This document shows positions 1 through 9,830 of a stretch of DNA of 64,000 nt, in pieces (the stretch's first letter is position 1; each line of letters opens with the position of its first letter). Position numbers and translations under genes: made by a program. Under the pieces are notes generated by a model that was not told where the DNA came from, made no database searches, and worked only from the letters and a program-made list of their open reading frames with translations. This stretch comes from Blastobasis lacticolella (lineage: Eukaryota > Arthropoda > Insecta > Lepidoptera > Blastobasidae), in NCBI GenBank assembly GCA_905147135.1, contig LR990053.1, positions 5,964,501 to 6,028,500 of the forward strand, written 5' to 3'.

Positions 1-44
1 AGATGGCGGTCAAAAATATTGTAAGTATTTTTTTAATTTTTGTT

Positions 45-245
45 TATTTCATACGGTAGACAAACAGGTTAGCGGGCCACCTGATGGAAAGTGGTCACCA
101 CTGCCTATAGACATTAGCAACACCAAAAGTATCGTCAATGCGTTGCCCATCTCTATAACATGTGGTTCTGGCAGCAAAAAGGCAAATGCCCATCCACTGC
201 TAAAGCCACGGTTCCCTAAATCCCCACCCCATGGAGCACTGGAGA
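45..245 (+). repeat. Family A dispersed repeat, copy 1
   Basis: Carries the family A signature (gggccacctgatggaaagtgg, then gacattagcaacacc, atgcgttgccca and ccccatggagcactgga). It closely matches the copy at 41540-41900 along about 190 bp. Weaker copies lie near 8702, 18060, 39560, 42400, 50905, 51085, 52125 and 56275. No protein similarity is apparent in any frame. I take it as a non-coding mobile repeat of a type common in Lepidoptera. Its superfamily cannot be fixed because no clear terminal signature is visible. Confidence 0.75.
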
Positions 246-1674
246 CCATGAAATGATGTTGAAAAATCTGGGTGTAAAAGTCGCCGAGTAGGTAAGTAAC
301 ATTTCGTTTTAGATGACTTCAAATTAACTTAACTACTTAACTTATTAAATTGACTTTAAATTGTTTTCTTAAATCATCCATGTCATTGAACCATACCATT
401 TAAACGATCAAATATTAGTAGTGAAGTCAGTACTTTACCATACAGCTTCCATTAATTGCTCCATGAACATCGTTTCGTATTCACTGTCTCAATTTACTTC
501 CTAGCTCACTTCCACTAATCTATTAGTCTCATAAATCTATATTTACCCAGTGATGGACAGCTGATGCAAACTTGACCTGCAGTTATGGGGCAGCTTTACG
601 AGTGGACCACCCAAACTTCAATTGGTTGGGTCGTTAAAATATCTATAACAACGCCTGGCTGTCCGTGGTTTAGGATTCTATCCAGCAAACACTTGCCCGG
701 GAATTTGGTCCACTAATTAATGTTTTCCTGTTGATCTGCCGCGGTTTGCATCATGGGAAGATTTCCTTTCGGAGAACGCGGGCTTCGTGTTTTCAGTTTG
801 ATGGTTTTGGTGGACTGTTCTATGAATTTGGAGCTGTCTAATATATTAATTTGTACAACATTACAGTTAAAAATTAATGCGTTGCACAAAGGTCTACCAT
901 ACGGACAGATTTACTTATTACATAAGTAAAATTTTCAAAGAACATTACAATTATATATCGATGTTAGAAATTTTTTCGCTTCAATCCACATTAACAGGGC
1001 TTCATTCGGCTTTTTAACACCAGCATTTACTGATTGATTTCAGGCAGTCTTGCACCTGTATGAAGTTCTATCTACTATTAGATTTATGTATCATTACCCA
1101 CTTTAGGTAAGACGTAGGTACCTGATCTTTTAATTTATACTAAAAAATAAAATATGGTCCTTCTTGTCGTATCCGACTCCGACTCCTTGTAGATTTGAAA
1201 CTATATAGCTAGATGTTCTGATCCTGGTCCAGGTTATGGAAAGCTCTGATTTGACTCACAAAACCTAGTAGGTACAGGGTCATCATACTCATGACATTGG
1301 TTATTATTCAAATCCATATATTTTCGTTCTACTCATACCTTATTCTCTTCTTCCCCCTCACATGTTACACCTTATCTGATCTGTTTTTAGAGCTACATCT
1401 TGTCCTCGTGTATTATCTCTAAAGACAACATCTCTAGCTCTAGAGAGGCACTCGAGCCACTCAATCGAGTGATGTACGGTAATCGTAATCGAAAATAACC
1501 CAATACTTACCTTGCAGGAAGTGAGACCGAATTAGCTCGGCCGTTAACCCTCAGTACAGAGACACGTGTACACGTTTGTTGGCGACAACGTTTTTTGTAA
1601 CCAGTTGTAGGGTTAAGTCTCTGTATTTTAGGTATCTGGGTGAGTCTGTTTTGGCTTATTTCGAGTGTTTTCGA
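246..1674. other. AT-rich unique sequence, no feature recognised
   Basis: No recognisable coding, RNA or repeat signal beyond a 12-nt perfect palindrome at 1564-1575 and scattered TAGGTA words. Confidence 0.6.
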
Positions 1675-1830
1675 ACCCCGATGAGAAAAAATGGGTGTTA
1701 GAAGTTTGATGTGTGTTTGGGGCTTTGTGAATCTGTCTGTGGCATCGTAGCTTCCGAATAGATGGATTGATTTGGATGCCGTTTTCTCTATTTGAAAGCC
1801 AGTATAATTGATATGGTTCTTGTTTCATTA
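1675..1830 (+). repeat. Family K dispersed repeat, copy 1
   Basis: Shares the words gggtgtta, aagtttga, ctgtctgtggcatc, gatggat and tatttgaaa, in the same order, with 5895-6040. Two diverged copies 4.2 kb apart make this a dispersed repeat. Short reverse-strand frames over both copies are by-products and not genes. Confidence 0.6.
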
Positions 1831-2555
1831 AGATCGGTTTTGTAGTATAGAAAATATTTGAGTTTAAGTAAACTTGGTCGGGGGTTTTCTGACTTTTTCT
1901 GTCGGTTAGGTTAGGTTGTGTTTATTAGGTTTGCCTGTGTTCGAATATTTTTTTTTAATTCGGTTCAAACCTTTTACGTCCTGCTTTTTATTTTTTGTTA
2001 CAAAATTTTGTCTAATTTTATGTTTCTTACTACCTACAAGAAGTTCTCACTCAGCAAACTAATTTACTTTTGATTGCCCTTATTATTTGATTAACTTATA
2101 ACAAAATTTTTAGAAATAGTGATACGTAGGTACATTCCTACACGCTTCCTAATAAAAAGTGGGTATTGACCCACATACTCGTATATCAAAAACAATACAA
2201 AAAATCCTTATCAAAATTCAAAATCATGCAATGTATTTACTCACAAACATTTAATTAAACCAACATAGTCTCCCCTCCGCCGAACAAAGCTGGGTAACCG
2301 TGCTAAATTAAAAATCTCCCTTTGTTTAGAAATTGTTCTAAAGAGATGCATCTCGCAATTAACATTCTTGCAATGTCCCCTGTGTCCTTTATGTAAGTAC
2401 CAGGATAGGTATGTCATAAAAACGGATCGCTTTTGTAGCTGGTTTTTAAAGCTTGCACTCGCTAAAGAATGCTTGGAAGCGTTTGAGGGATAAATAGCGC
2501 TTGCTAATAGGCTTGAACCAGATGTATTTCGTAAGTAAGTTTCGTTCTTTTGGCA
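1831..2555. other. AT-rich sequence, no feature recognised
   Basis: Long A/T runs and no coding potential. Nothing in it could be linked to another part of the window. Confidence 0.6.
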
Positions 2556-2559
2556 TTAA

Positions 2560-2760
2560 GGTTGCTATTGTTTATGTTAGTATTATATTTTGTACATTGC
2601 CTAAAATGTTAATATTCTATTATTAGTTTATGTGTAAATGGTTGCCTGGAAGAGATCGCTCTCAGCGATAAGGCCGCCCTTGTACCTATATTGTTTTAAA
2701 CTGTATTTTTACGATCTCCTTTAATGTACAATAAAGTGTTAAAAATAAATAAGTAAATAA
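2560..2760 (+). repeat. Non-LTR retrotransposon 3' end (non-coding)
   Basis: Contains a conserved-looking 3' UTR block (ggaagagatcgctctcag, then gataaggccgcc), followed by acaataaagtgt and an AAATAAATAAGTAAATAAA-type tail. The polyadenylation-like AATAAA next to a simple A-rich tail suggests the 3' end of a LINE inserted by target-primed reverse transcription. No reverse transcriptase codons remain. Assignment to a CR1-group LINE is from memory of similar lepidopteran sequences and is unverified. Confidence 0.55.
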
Positions 2761-2984
2761 AATAAGGTGACTATAAACAAAGGACCTCGACCATCTTCAT
2801 GCCGCAGCAAGCGTGACCTATTACTGAGTTATAAGATATTATATGCATAGAAAAGTAATATCTACCTATTTTTTCTTGGCTTACCCTCTCTCAATAGGTA
2901 TTGGGCAAAGCCGCGTAAACTTCGCCACAGTTATTATTATTATTTATTTATTACAGTCATCCCATTATTAAGAAAGTTGTAATA

Positions 2985-3130
2985 AGTAAACATGGTCCAA
3001 TCTGGTCAGGTGTTGATAATTTCGTGATCTGCCAAATCCTGGTAATGGCCAAAAACTGTGATGGTCAAAGCGGACCCGGGCCCTCGCGCGCGAGATCACA
3101 CCCGGGATATTGATGACATGATGATTATTT
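2985..3130 (+). repeat. SINE-B, 3' half
   Basis: Starts within the SINE-B body (ggtccaatctggtcagg), continues through gatctgccaaatcctgg and ccctcgcgcgcgaga, and ends in gggatattgatgacatgatgatt. The tRNA-like head is missing, so this is a 5'-truncated copy. Confidence 0.7.
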
Positions 3131-3615
3131 AATTTTTATAACAATTAAGTTTTTATGTAGGTAAAAACAGTATGATCAATAACTGCACAATATTTTTTAT
3201 CAACAATCGCCACTTCATTCCGTCTGCACGACCGAAGTCGCGCTGCAAGCCTAGTGTCCACTTAACAAAGTTAATAATTAAAACATAATGTCCTTTAACC
3301 CACCTGCCCTTGAGGAGGGCAGTGAAGAGTGAACATCGCGTGTGGCATCTAATAAGAATTCCTAATAAAAAACTGTCCGCGCGTGTGTTGGGGTGCTCGG
3401 GGAATGGTTCCGTATCAGTGCATTTTGAATTACATTGTTTGTGTTAATTGTAAAAATACGGTTACTTACCTTTCCATTATTATTTAGGGTTCTCCGCAGT
3501 TTGAATTTGGAATATACAGTCATTCCAACTTCAAGCTGTGGACAATATTCACATTGTGAACATTGTGAGTCTAACAATCTGCATTTGTGCGGCTCCATTC
3601 TAGTGGCAGCGTGCT
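3131..3615. other. Unique sequence, no feature recognised
   Basis: Short open frames on both strands overlap one another and carry no recognisable domain. No element boundary was found. Confidence 0.5.
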
Positions 3616-3616
3616 A

Positions 3617-3800
3617 ACGAGAGCGATAGATAAGGCTAAGCAACGCAAGCCGACTGGTAACTGGATGGGTGACCGTATCGTACTATAGTAATAGCCTTAT
3701 AAGGCTAATCGAACTTTGGCACAAAGTTAGTAGAGTTGGTACAAAGGTCTTCCGTTGGGGGCCCTGAGACTACTTAAATAGTGTCGGGAATCGGCTGACA
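3617..3800 (+). repeat. 5S rRNA-like repeat (candidate 5S-derived SINE)
   Basis: Positions 3635-3676 resemble the internal promoter part of eukaryotic 5S rRNA: taagcaacg (5S box A region), about 16 nt, then tggatgggtgaccg (box C region). The spacing is about 2 nt shorter than in a true 5S gene. The flanks do not match 5S: neither the 5' third nor the GGGAACACC-type end is present. It is therefore not a functional 5S gene. The downstream part (ttggcacaaagttagtaga, then ggtcttccgttgggggccc, ending near tgacacccgatttta) is unrelated to 5S. A pol III element with a 5S-derived promoter is the simplest reading, but only one copy is in the window and its ends are estimates. Confidence 0.5.
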
Positions 3801-3886
3801 CCCGATTTTAATTACATCCTTACCCAGGACTTTACTTACATCCTTTGTAAATAAAATTATCCTACTAATAAAGAGGGCCGTGTGGT

Positions 3887-4133
3887 GTCCGGCAGAGTAG
3901 AATAGCACCAACCCCTTACACTCATGGGTGTCGTACAAGGCGACTAATGTTTTCGAGGCAAAAGATCAAGAGTCTCCGTAGTCTGGAAAATGGGCAGCAG
4001 CTTTTCCATTGTTATATTTAAACACTGCGATCTCCAACCCGCCTGCTAAGCGTGGAGATTATGGCAATAACCTCCCCTTTCGTGGGAGAGGCCCCAAGTC
4101 CTGCAGTGGACTGTTACGGGCTGTGATGATGAA
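3887..4133 (+). repeat. Family E dispersed repeat, full copy
   Basis: Runs from gtggtgtccggcagagtag through cgactaatgttttcgaggca and aacccgcctgctaagcgtgg to gcagtggactgttacgggct and a short GATGATGA tail. A near-complete reverse copy is at 57951-58206 and a truncated forward copy at 42554-42770. The GAT-rich tail suggests mobilisation by an RTE-type LINE, but no coding remains. Confidence 0.7.
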
Positions 4134-4143
4134 TAAAGAGGGA

Positions 4144-4400
4144 TGCAATCTAGCAAGAATGTCACCTAATGGTAACTGATCACCGCCGCCCGTGCGGCAA
4201 ATGCGATGCCGGCCTAAGACTGTGTGGCCCCTTTTCTTGAAGGTTCATGTCGTACTTAAGTTGCGGTTGGAGCTAACTTTGATGGAAATTACTTGGACAC
4301 TGGGGAACGAAATGTGTAGTTGTGCAGGACGATGGCGACCACTTTCCAACAATTGGACCGTCTGTCTTTGTGCCAAGCAAAGTAACAAAAAAGCAAACCA
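4144..4400. repeat. Two degraded family A halves in opposite orientation
   Basis: 4144-4270 is forward (cacctaatggtaactgatc, then gatgccggcctaagac). 4325-4400 is reverse, its complement reading ggaaagtggtcgccat. The two halves face each other. Either two separate insertions or an internal inversion would explain this. Confidence 0.5.
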
Positions 4401-5380
4401 TGAGTGATATTCGATTTTGATTTTTTTCGTGTGGAACCCTGAAATTGCCGACAAAACCCAACGGGGGCGACCACAGAAGTTGACATTTGACAAAAACGAT
4501 TTACCTACAATATCTTACTGACATCAAAATCGGGCAACCTACCGTTCCGGCGACCTTACCACGAACTGTCAAAGTCTTTTACACAAAAAAACCAACTTCG
4601 TTTTACCGCCACGTGTCTCGAAACACCCTTCGAAATGGACGGTGTTTTCCTCGCGCCAGCCGCAAATACAACTTTGCAGCACAATGTATCACCAATCTCG
4701 AATTTACCGAGTTATAAAATATTTTTTGGCATTCTTTTATGAATTGCGTACGTCTTTTCGCGTTGACTGGTAAGGCAGAGTTCGCGGTATCGCTTTGAGA
4801 CGACCGTGTGTTTATAACTTCTGTCTCCTGTATAAAAAATACAGCTGGACGTGGTTTATGTTCGCGAAATCATATTTCGGTTTTGTTTTTGGGCCACGTT
4901 ATGAGCCTAGATTGAGTGAGGCATAATGAACTGGGCCGCCACGCTCGTGTCAATCACGGCTAGATTATCTAGCAAACGGCTAGACTAAACAATGGTAGAG
5001 ACAATTTTAGAAATAGCTTTTGAAACAGGTCGACATTCCAGGGAACTGATACGTGGATGCAAGGTTTAATTTTTGTAAAAAACAAAATGAAAAATAAAGA
5101 CATTTATACGTTTAACGTAGGCTAGAATCCTCTGCGTGTTATTGCTGATCCGCTGCTGGCCCTTTACGACCTTCGGACTCTCAATGTCCTCGGTTATTTC
5201 GGGTACTTTTAATAAGTTTTTAAAAATTTAAAACACTGTTAAACAAGCGCCGGTAAAGCATGCCTACTCATAATTTAAGGCTTAGCTGACTAAGAAGTTA
5301 AGTATCAGCCAATTACAGATTCTCAGAGATAAACATAGATTTAAATATTATCCATATTATTATAGTATTATGGACCGCAA
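4401..5380. other. Unique sequence, no feature recognised
   Basis: The open frame at 4487-4717 (76 codons) has no recognisable motif and no supporting signals, so it is not called. The rest is AT-rich. Confidence 0.5.
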
Positions 5381-5383
5381 ACT

Positions 5384-5497
5384 ATGGACCACCTCGTTTC
5401 ATGCTCGGCGTGCCCTAAAACTTGTACTATGGAGGACTTGTTCGAGGCCAGTTCAAACGCTGTATCCGTCGCCAAATACTGGGCGAATAAAGTATAA
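5384..5497 (+). pseudogene. Possible C-terminal remnant of a LINE polymerase
   Basis: A 37-codon open stretch ends in TAA and reads as a Cys-rich piece (HLVSCSACPKTCTMEDLF) followed by NAVSVAKYWANK. Zinc-binding CCHC-like tails ending in aromatic, basic text are usual at the C-terminus of I/R1/Jockey-type polymerases. The fragment is too short to place, and its upstream part lacks other polymerase codons. Chance resemblance is possible. Confidence 0.3.
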
Positions 5498-5587
5498 GTC
5501 AGAGTTTACTCCATCGACTCGATAAGAAGAAGATAGTATTATGGTGGTAATCGTGGTATTTCCCATAGTTCAAGACTTGTGGTGATA

Positions 5588-5646
5588 GTGGGTGCGCGGG
5601 CGCTCCGCCGGGTGCGACGGTCGCGGCCGGCCGCCGCCGCCGCATG
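5588..5646. other. Short CpG-rich patch
   Basis: A sharply GC-rich run with many CpGs (gggtgcgacggtcgcggccg, then a (GCC)n-like stretch) in AT-rich surroundings. There is no associated open frame with a recognisable domain and no TATA or initiator arrangement nearby. It may be regulatory or simply a local compositional patch. Confidence 0.4.
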
Positions 5647-5894
5647 AATAATGCAACTGTGCACTTGCTATAGGAACGGGGCTGCTGAGCCGAATGTGGT
5701 TGCATTTTTTCGAATACGGGAATCCGAATCCAGTTCCGAATTTAGTTTTATTTTTGAAGACTGTCGCGGTTATTCACTACACATAATAATATGTGTCGTG
5801 AAAGTGAATTTAGTTTTAGTTCAGGGTAGATGAGCCACATTTTGTTCTCGAATGATTTGTTGTGGAATGTAGTGTGTAGGCTTTTGCAATGGTT

Positions 5895-6040
5895 TAACCT
5901 CTGAAAATGACGGGTGTTATAAGTTTGAGTAAGACTGTCTCTACGTGTTGTGTTGTGTATCTGTCTGTGGCATCCTAGTTCCCGAACGGATGGATCGATT
6001 TTGATGTGGTTTTCCTTATTTGAAAACCATTTTGCTTTCA
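5895..6040 (+). repeat. Family K dispersed repeat, copy 2
   Basis: Diverged copy of 1675-1830, with gggtgttataagtttgag, tctgtctgtggcatcctag, acggatggatcgattttgat and atttgaaaacc in the same order. It has no coding capacity. Confidence 0.6.
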
Positions 6041-6485
6041 TGTACTAACCAAAACGCCGTACCGCAGATGTCACTGTGAGAACGGTGTGCCTCTTTCCTG
6101 AGATTACATTGTATCCAATAATAGAAGCATTGTAGCTTGACGGCAGTAATAGATTAAGCGGTGGTCCAAGCGGAGTTTAATACTTTATCTCTGTCAAGTC
6201 TGTCCTATTTTACTCCCTTATAGGTAATATTTTTAACCGACACCACAGAATTAATCATTAAATTACTAATGAAATATTTATGGGTATGACAATTTTTTTT
6301 TTTTTATTGATTTCGTGAGTTTTATAAAAATAAGTTGCCCATATAGCAGGATTTGAATAATAAAGTTTGATTGGTAATAAATCATTTATTTTAAACTTCT
6401 AAACATTAATGTGTAGTAATAAAAGACGGTTTACGTAATAATTTTAACACTTTCACTAAACTAGACAAGGCATGTTTTATTACTC
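6041..6485. other. AT-rich sequence, no feature recognised
   Basis: Contains a T-run near 6293-6305 and no coding or repeat signature I could link to another place in the window. Confidence 0.5.
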
Positions 6486-6488
6486 TTA

Positions 6489-6661
6489 GGGCCGATTGTT
6501 CAATCCTCAGATAAAGTTTATTTGCCCAATAAAGTAATACACTGCCAAATTAAAACAAACTATTATCCTTTACAATTATTAAGTAACGATATAATTTTAT
6601 TTTAGTCGCATAATAACTTATCAGACTGATATGTTATATTCGAGGATTGAAAAATCGGCCC
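6489..6661. mobile_element. PIF/Harbinger-like MITE with TTA target duplication
   Basis: A 173-bp element with terminal inverted repeats. The left end reads GGGCCGATTGTTCAATCCTC and the right end, complemented, reads GGGCCGATTTTTCAATCCTC, a single mismatch over 20 bp. It is flanked on both sides by TTA (6486-6488 and 6662-6664). A 3-bp TWA target duplication with GGGC-type ends is characteristic of PIF/Harbinger elements. The interior is AT-rich and non-coding, so it would depend on a transposase in trans. The nearly identical ends suggest a fairly young insertion. Confidence 0.8.
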
Positions 6662-6738
6662 TTAGTAAATTAAGAATAATGTTTTAATCTATCGCGGTTA
6701 TTATCACACATTTTGTAATATCTACTTATATAATACTT

Positions 6739-7052
6739 TAGGAGCATTGGTGGCCTTATGTTTAAGGTGTCCGACTCGTATCCCGATGTCCCGCATTTGA
6801 ACCCCAGTGCCGCTATGTACTTGTACCAATGACTATTTTCTGAGTTATTTACGTTAGTTGAACACTAAACAATGCTCTTACGATGAAGTTAAACATCGTG
6901 ATGAAACCTCCACATTCAGGTGACTGAATGTGTAACCATGAACCAATCTGGTCAGGCACCCTGTTACCTATCACGGAGGTCAGGTGTCAATTACTCCACT
7001 ATAATTACACTACAATAAGCATAACCGGGACATTAACGCCAATATGACCATA
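6739..7052 (+). repeat. SINE-B, near full-length copy
   Basis: The head ggagcattggtggccttatg, ttaaggtgtccgactcgta and catttgaaccccag resembles a class II (Leu/Ser) tRNA with a box A-like and a degraded box B-like element. The body contains tgagttatttacgttagttg, atgctcttacgatga, aaacatcgtgatgaaacc, aatgtgtaaccatga and accaatctggtcaggc. The end is cgggacattaacgcc followed by a decayed ATG tail. It is a pol III-type retroposon, not a functional tRNA gene, because the cloverleaf is not preserved. Confidence 0.75.
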
Positions 7053-7497
7053 ATATTTTAGTATTTACAGCATACCGTAGTTAACGAGTGTCGAGTAGCC
7101 CGATTGGTAGATTGTCACGGGACTCCGTAATTTTATATATTATATACCTATAAAAAAATTGTTATAAAAAAAACTTTTACTAAATTAAACACTGACATTT
7201 CCTAGGAAGCCCACCATTGAAAAAACATCCCACCTAAATCCATAACACCCGCACCGTTCGCCACCGTTGACCTTTCCCGATTCGGCGCAGCGCGCCCGCG
7301 CGCCCGAAGAGCAACAACAAGAGCGGTATTTATTAACAGATCGCGGTTGCTTGTACTCGAATAAATTCAGAATCACCGGCCGCGTCACGTAATAAGTCCG
7401 CGGCGGTAGGGTTGTCAACGCGGATACTTAGAGATATTACTATTGCCAATGTAAATAACGAGATATTGGTATTTTGTAACAAATGGAGATTTGTCCT
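7053..7497. other. Unique sequence with one GC-rich patch
   Basis: 7255-7310 is CpG-rich (cgattcggcgcagcgcgccc and neighbours). The rest is AT-rich. The 77-codon reverse frame across it has no recognised motif. Confidence 0.45.
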
Positions 7498-7727
7498 GTA
7501 AGCTAATTACGTAACTCTGTTGCGAACAATTATGTGATTTCAATGATGGAAGTTGTTACTTTTGCGATTACGTATGATCGATTTAATAGTTTCAGTTAAT
7601 TGCAATAGAACTTTGTTAGCAACTGAACCAATGAAATCGATGATACGTAATCGCAAAAGAAACAATTTCAATCATTGAAATCAGAGAAATTATGGCATCA
7701 GAGTTACGTGTATAATTGCAACTGGGT
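7498..7727. mobile_element. MITE with long imperfect inverted repeats, copy 1
   Basis: The two halves are complementary. Terminal parts contain gtaactctg (7511-7519) and cagagttacgtg (7699-7710). Subterminal parts contain cttttgcgattacgtatgat and atgatacgtaatcgcaaaag. The centre carries gcaatagaactttgttagca. The same central and right-hand words occur at 44790-44995. There is no coding capacity. The target duplication is unclear because the outermost bases are degraded. Confidence 0.65.
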
Positions 7728-7799
7728 GGGCCGTCCGTAATAAATTAAATCGTTCGATGCATATGAAATGTGAAAATTCAAATTATGAACGAATTTTTA

Positions 7800-7939
7800 A
7801 TCTATTCACCGTAAGCGCATCAGTAACTATTCACCTAATGTATATAACACAGAAAAAAGTCATCACTCAGTGGGATTCGAACCCGGTACCTCGCGCTTAC
7901 GAGTCGGATACCTTAACCACTCGGATACCGACGCTCCTC
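7800..7939 (-). repeat. SINE-B, head half, reverse orientation
   Basis: Read on the minus strand it starts gaggagcgtcggtatccgag, continues through ggtatccgactcgtaagcg and a box B-like gggttcgaatccc, and fades after the ttagtgaatagttact-like body. The tail half is absent. The tRNA-like head is well preserved, but it is flanked by SINE body and not by a tRNA 3' end. Confidence 0.7.
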
Positions 7940-7984
7940 AAAAATTCCAAAGATTTTTCAAACTTTATTTTATATTAGACAAGA

Positions 7985-8110
7985 CAGGCATTTGACCGCC
8001 ATCTTACCTGTTGGTAAGTGACGATGCGGCCGAATATGAAGCATGCCCATCTTAGAGCAGCCTATTCACTCTAGCCTTTAAGCTTTTGCTCTCCACAAAC
8101 CGTCCCCGTG
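7985..8110 (+). repeat. Family L fragment
   Basis: Reads cttacctgttggtaagtgac, gatgcggccgaatatgaagc, then cctattcactctagccttta. A shorter match, agcctatccactcttgcctt, occurs at 29278-29297. The wording resembles a dispersed lepidopteran repeat distantly similar to family A. It is non-coding. Confidence 0.45.
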
Positions 8111-8177
8111 CCAGCCCTACGGTAATGAGTGTGAAGTTTTTGCCCGTCAATTGTCACTGAGCGTGACAAATGTGGGC

Positions 8178-9199
8178 GAGCCGCACGCGCCGCCGGGCAC
8201 CCCACTGGAGCGAACGCCGTTCACTTGCGCTCGAGAATACTCCAGATTACAACCTTATTGGATTATTATAACCTTTTACGATAACAGAGGTCCCAGGAGC
8301 GTCGGTGGCCGAATGGTTAAGGTATCCGACTCGTAAGCGAGAGATGCCAGGTAATATGATCCAGTCTGGTCAGATTCCTCTGCTAACCGGCCATGGAGAT
8401 CAGATACCAGTCGCTCCACTGTAATTATCTGATCTGCCAAATCCTGGATCCTGGTCTAGGTGGATCCCGGAACCTTGCGCTCGAGAATACTCTAGATTAA
8501 AGCCTCATTGGATTATTATTACCTTTCACGATAAGAGGGGTCCCAGGAGCGTCGGTGGCCGAGGTAAGGTATCCGACTCGTAAGTGAGAGGTACCGAGTT
8601 CGAATGAGGGATTCGCACGCGCCGCCGGGTACCCCACTGTAGCGAACGCCGTTTACCGGCTTGCCGAGAATACTCCAGATTACAGTCTTATTGGATTATT
8701 TTATACCACAAAGGTGGCAAACAAGCTTACGGCCTGAATGATGGTAAGCAGTCACCGCTGCCTATGGACATTTGCAATACCAGGGGCATCACCCACGCGT
8801 TGCCGACCCCAAAAAACCCTTTTCACCCCTTTCTTGACGAACTCCATTATTATTATTACCTTTTGCGATAAATTAGAACGGTGAACGAGTTAAGGTATCC
8901 GACCTGTAAGCGAGAAGTACCGGGTTCGAATGTAAGATTCGCACATGCCGCCGGGCACCCCACTATAGCGAACGCTGTTTATCGCCTTGTGCTCGAGAAT
9001 ACTCCAGATTACAGTCTTATTGGATTATTATTACCTTCCAGGATAAGAGAGGACCAACCTGAGATTAAAAATGATCCTGGTCAGTTTCTCCTGCTAATAG
9101 ACCCCGGATATCAGACGGCAGTACCTGATCTGCCAAACCCTGGATCTAGACAGATCCCGGCTATCGTGCCAGATCACAACGGAGTATTGACGCCAAAAT
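8178..9199 (+). repeat. Tandem array of spacer plus SINE-B units
   Basis: The spacer block (gcacgcgccgccgggcaccc, gcgaacgccgtt, ctcgagaatactccagatta, cttattggattattattacc, acgataa, agaggtccc) recurs about four times. The word cttattggattatt or its variants occurs near 8253, 8503, 8686 and 9016. Each spacer is followed by SINE-B sequence: head plus body at 8292-8470, head only at 8546-8611, head at 8880-8937, and body to tail at 9062-9199. The unit lengths differ (roughly 250, 185 and 330 bp), so the array has suffered internal deletions and one insertion. Ordinary SINE insertion does not duplicate flanking DNA this way. Unequal exchange or replication slippage of a segment containing one SINE is more likely. 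Confidence 0.7.
8702..8850 (+). mobile_element. Family A variant inserted in the tandem array
   Basis: Interrupts the third spacer, whose word ggattattattaccttttgcgataa is split. Left of the insertion is ttggattatt and right of it is attattattacc, so ATTATT may be a target duplication. The inserted text contains ggtaagcagtcaccgctgcc, tatggacatttgcaatacca and cacgcgttgccga, all family A-like. Confidence 0.5.
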
Positions 9200-9217
9200 G
9201 TTTTTTTTTTATTATGA

Positions 9218-9398
9218 TAGGAGAGATCCTCCGCCGGACACGGGAAGAAGAACCCGGTCCAAGAAGCGATGGCTTGTCACCGTTGAATGACATATGTGCC
9301 ATTAAACTCACCACAAAGTATGCTGAAGACCGAACGAAGTGGATAAGGAGAAGAAGGTAGACGGAGAGCACCCGCAGATTGATGCCAGGATGATAACA
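9218..9398 (+). pseudogene. RTE-like LINE, last codons plus 3' tail
   Basis: The frame reads RRTREEEPGPRSDGLSPLND, then KLTTKYAEDRTKWIRRRR and a stop. It matches the pattern seen at 12405-12545 and, reversed, at 50105-50290. RTE-type polymerases often end in a basic R-G-R-P-K-x-R-W ... D-R-x-K-W-R-R block. The stop is followed by gattgatgccaggatgataa, which resembles the 3' tail of SINE-B. No upstream polymerase domain is present. Confidence 0.6.
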
Positions 9399-9539
9399 AT
9401 AGGAGATATCCTACGCAAGCTAGGCGGTCCTATGCTAAAACATTCTAGCATATTGGCGACAATACGAAACTTTATTAACTTTACGTTATTGATCGAATAG
9501 GAAGAAAGCCCCATATATCCTTACAAACTCTATGTATGT

Positions 9540-9830
9540 ACAGACCTGCGGCCTTAGCCAAGAGGTTTCGTTAATCTACAATCGTTTGTGGTTGAAAAAA
9601 TATATGGGATTTGACATAAGCTAACGTTATATGACATAAGCTAACGTTATCTGACATAAGCTGTTTGTGGTAGAAATTCTTGATCCATAGACAATTCACG
9701 TACTTTCGGTATACAAAGGAGGCGGATTGGCGGATGATCCTACACAATCAGAATCAATGTAGATGTTGGTAGAAATAGTCGAACTTCGACCTGTCAATTT
9801 TCTACCATACACGCATCATGCAAGCGGAGC
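9540..9830. repeat. Short tandem repeat in unique DNA
   Basis: A 20-bp unit (tgacataagctaacgttatm) is present 2.6 times at 9612-9663 with one base difference between units. The surrounding sequence is not recognised. Confidence 0.65.

Noticed and set aside
3635..3676. Functional 5S rRNA gene
   Set aside because: Only the internal promoter region is similar; the rest of the 120-nt molecule is absent.
8296..8350. tRNA-like sequences (also at 6741, 7880, 8546, 10675 and 26700)
   Set aside because: Box A and box B resemble tRNA, but acceptor stems and 3' halves are replaced by SINE body. No complete cloverleaf could be drawn, so none is called as a tRNA gene.
8881..9360. 159-codon forward open frame
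   Set aside because: Chimera of SINE-B head, spacer, SINE-B tail and RTE last codons; no single gene could have this structure. Only the RTE part is annotated.
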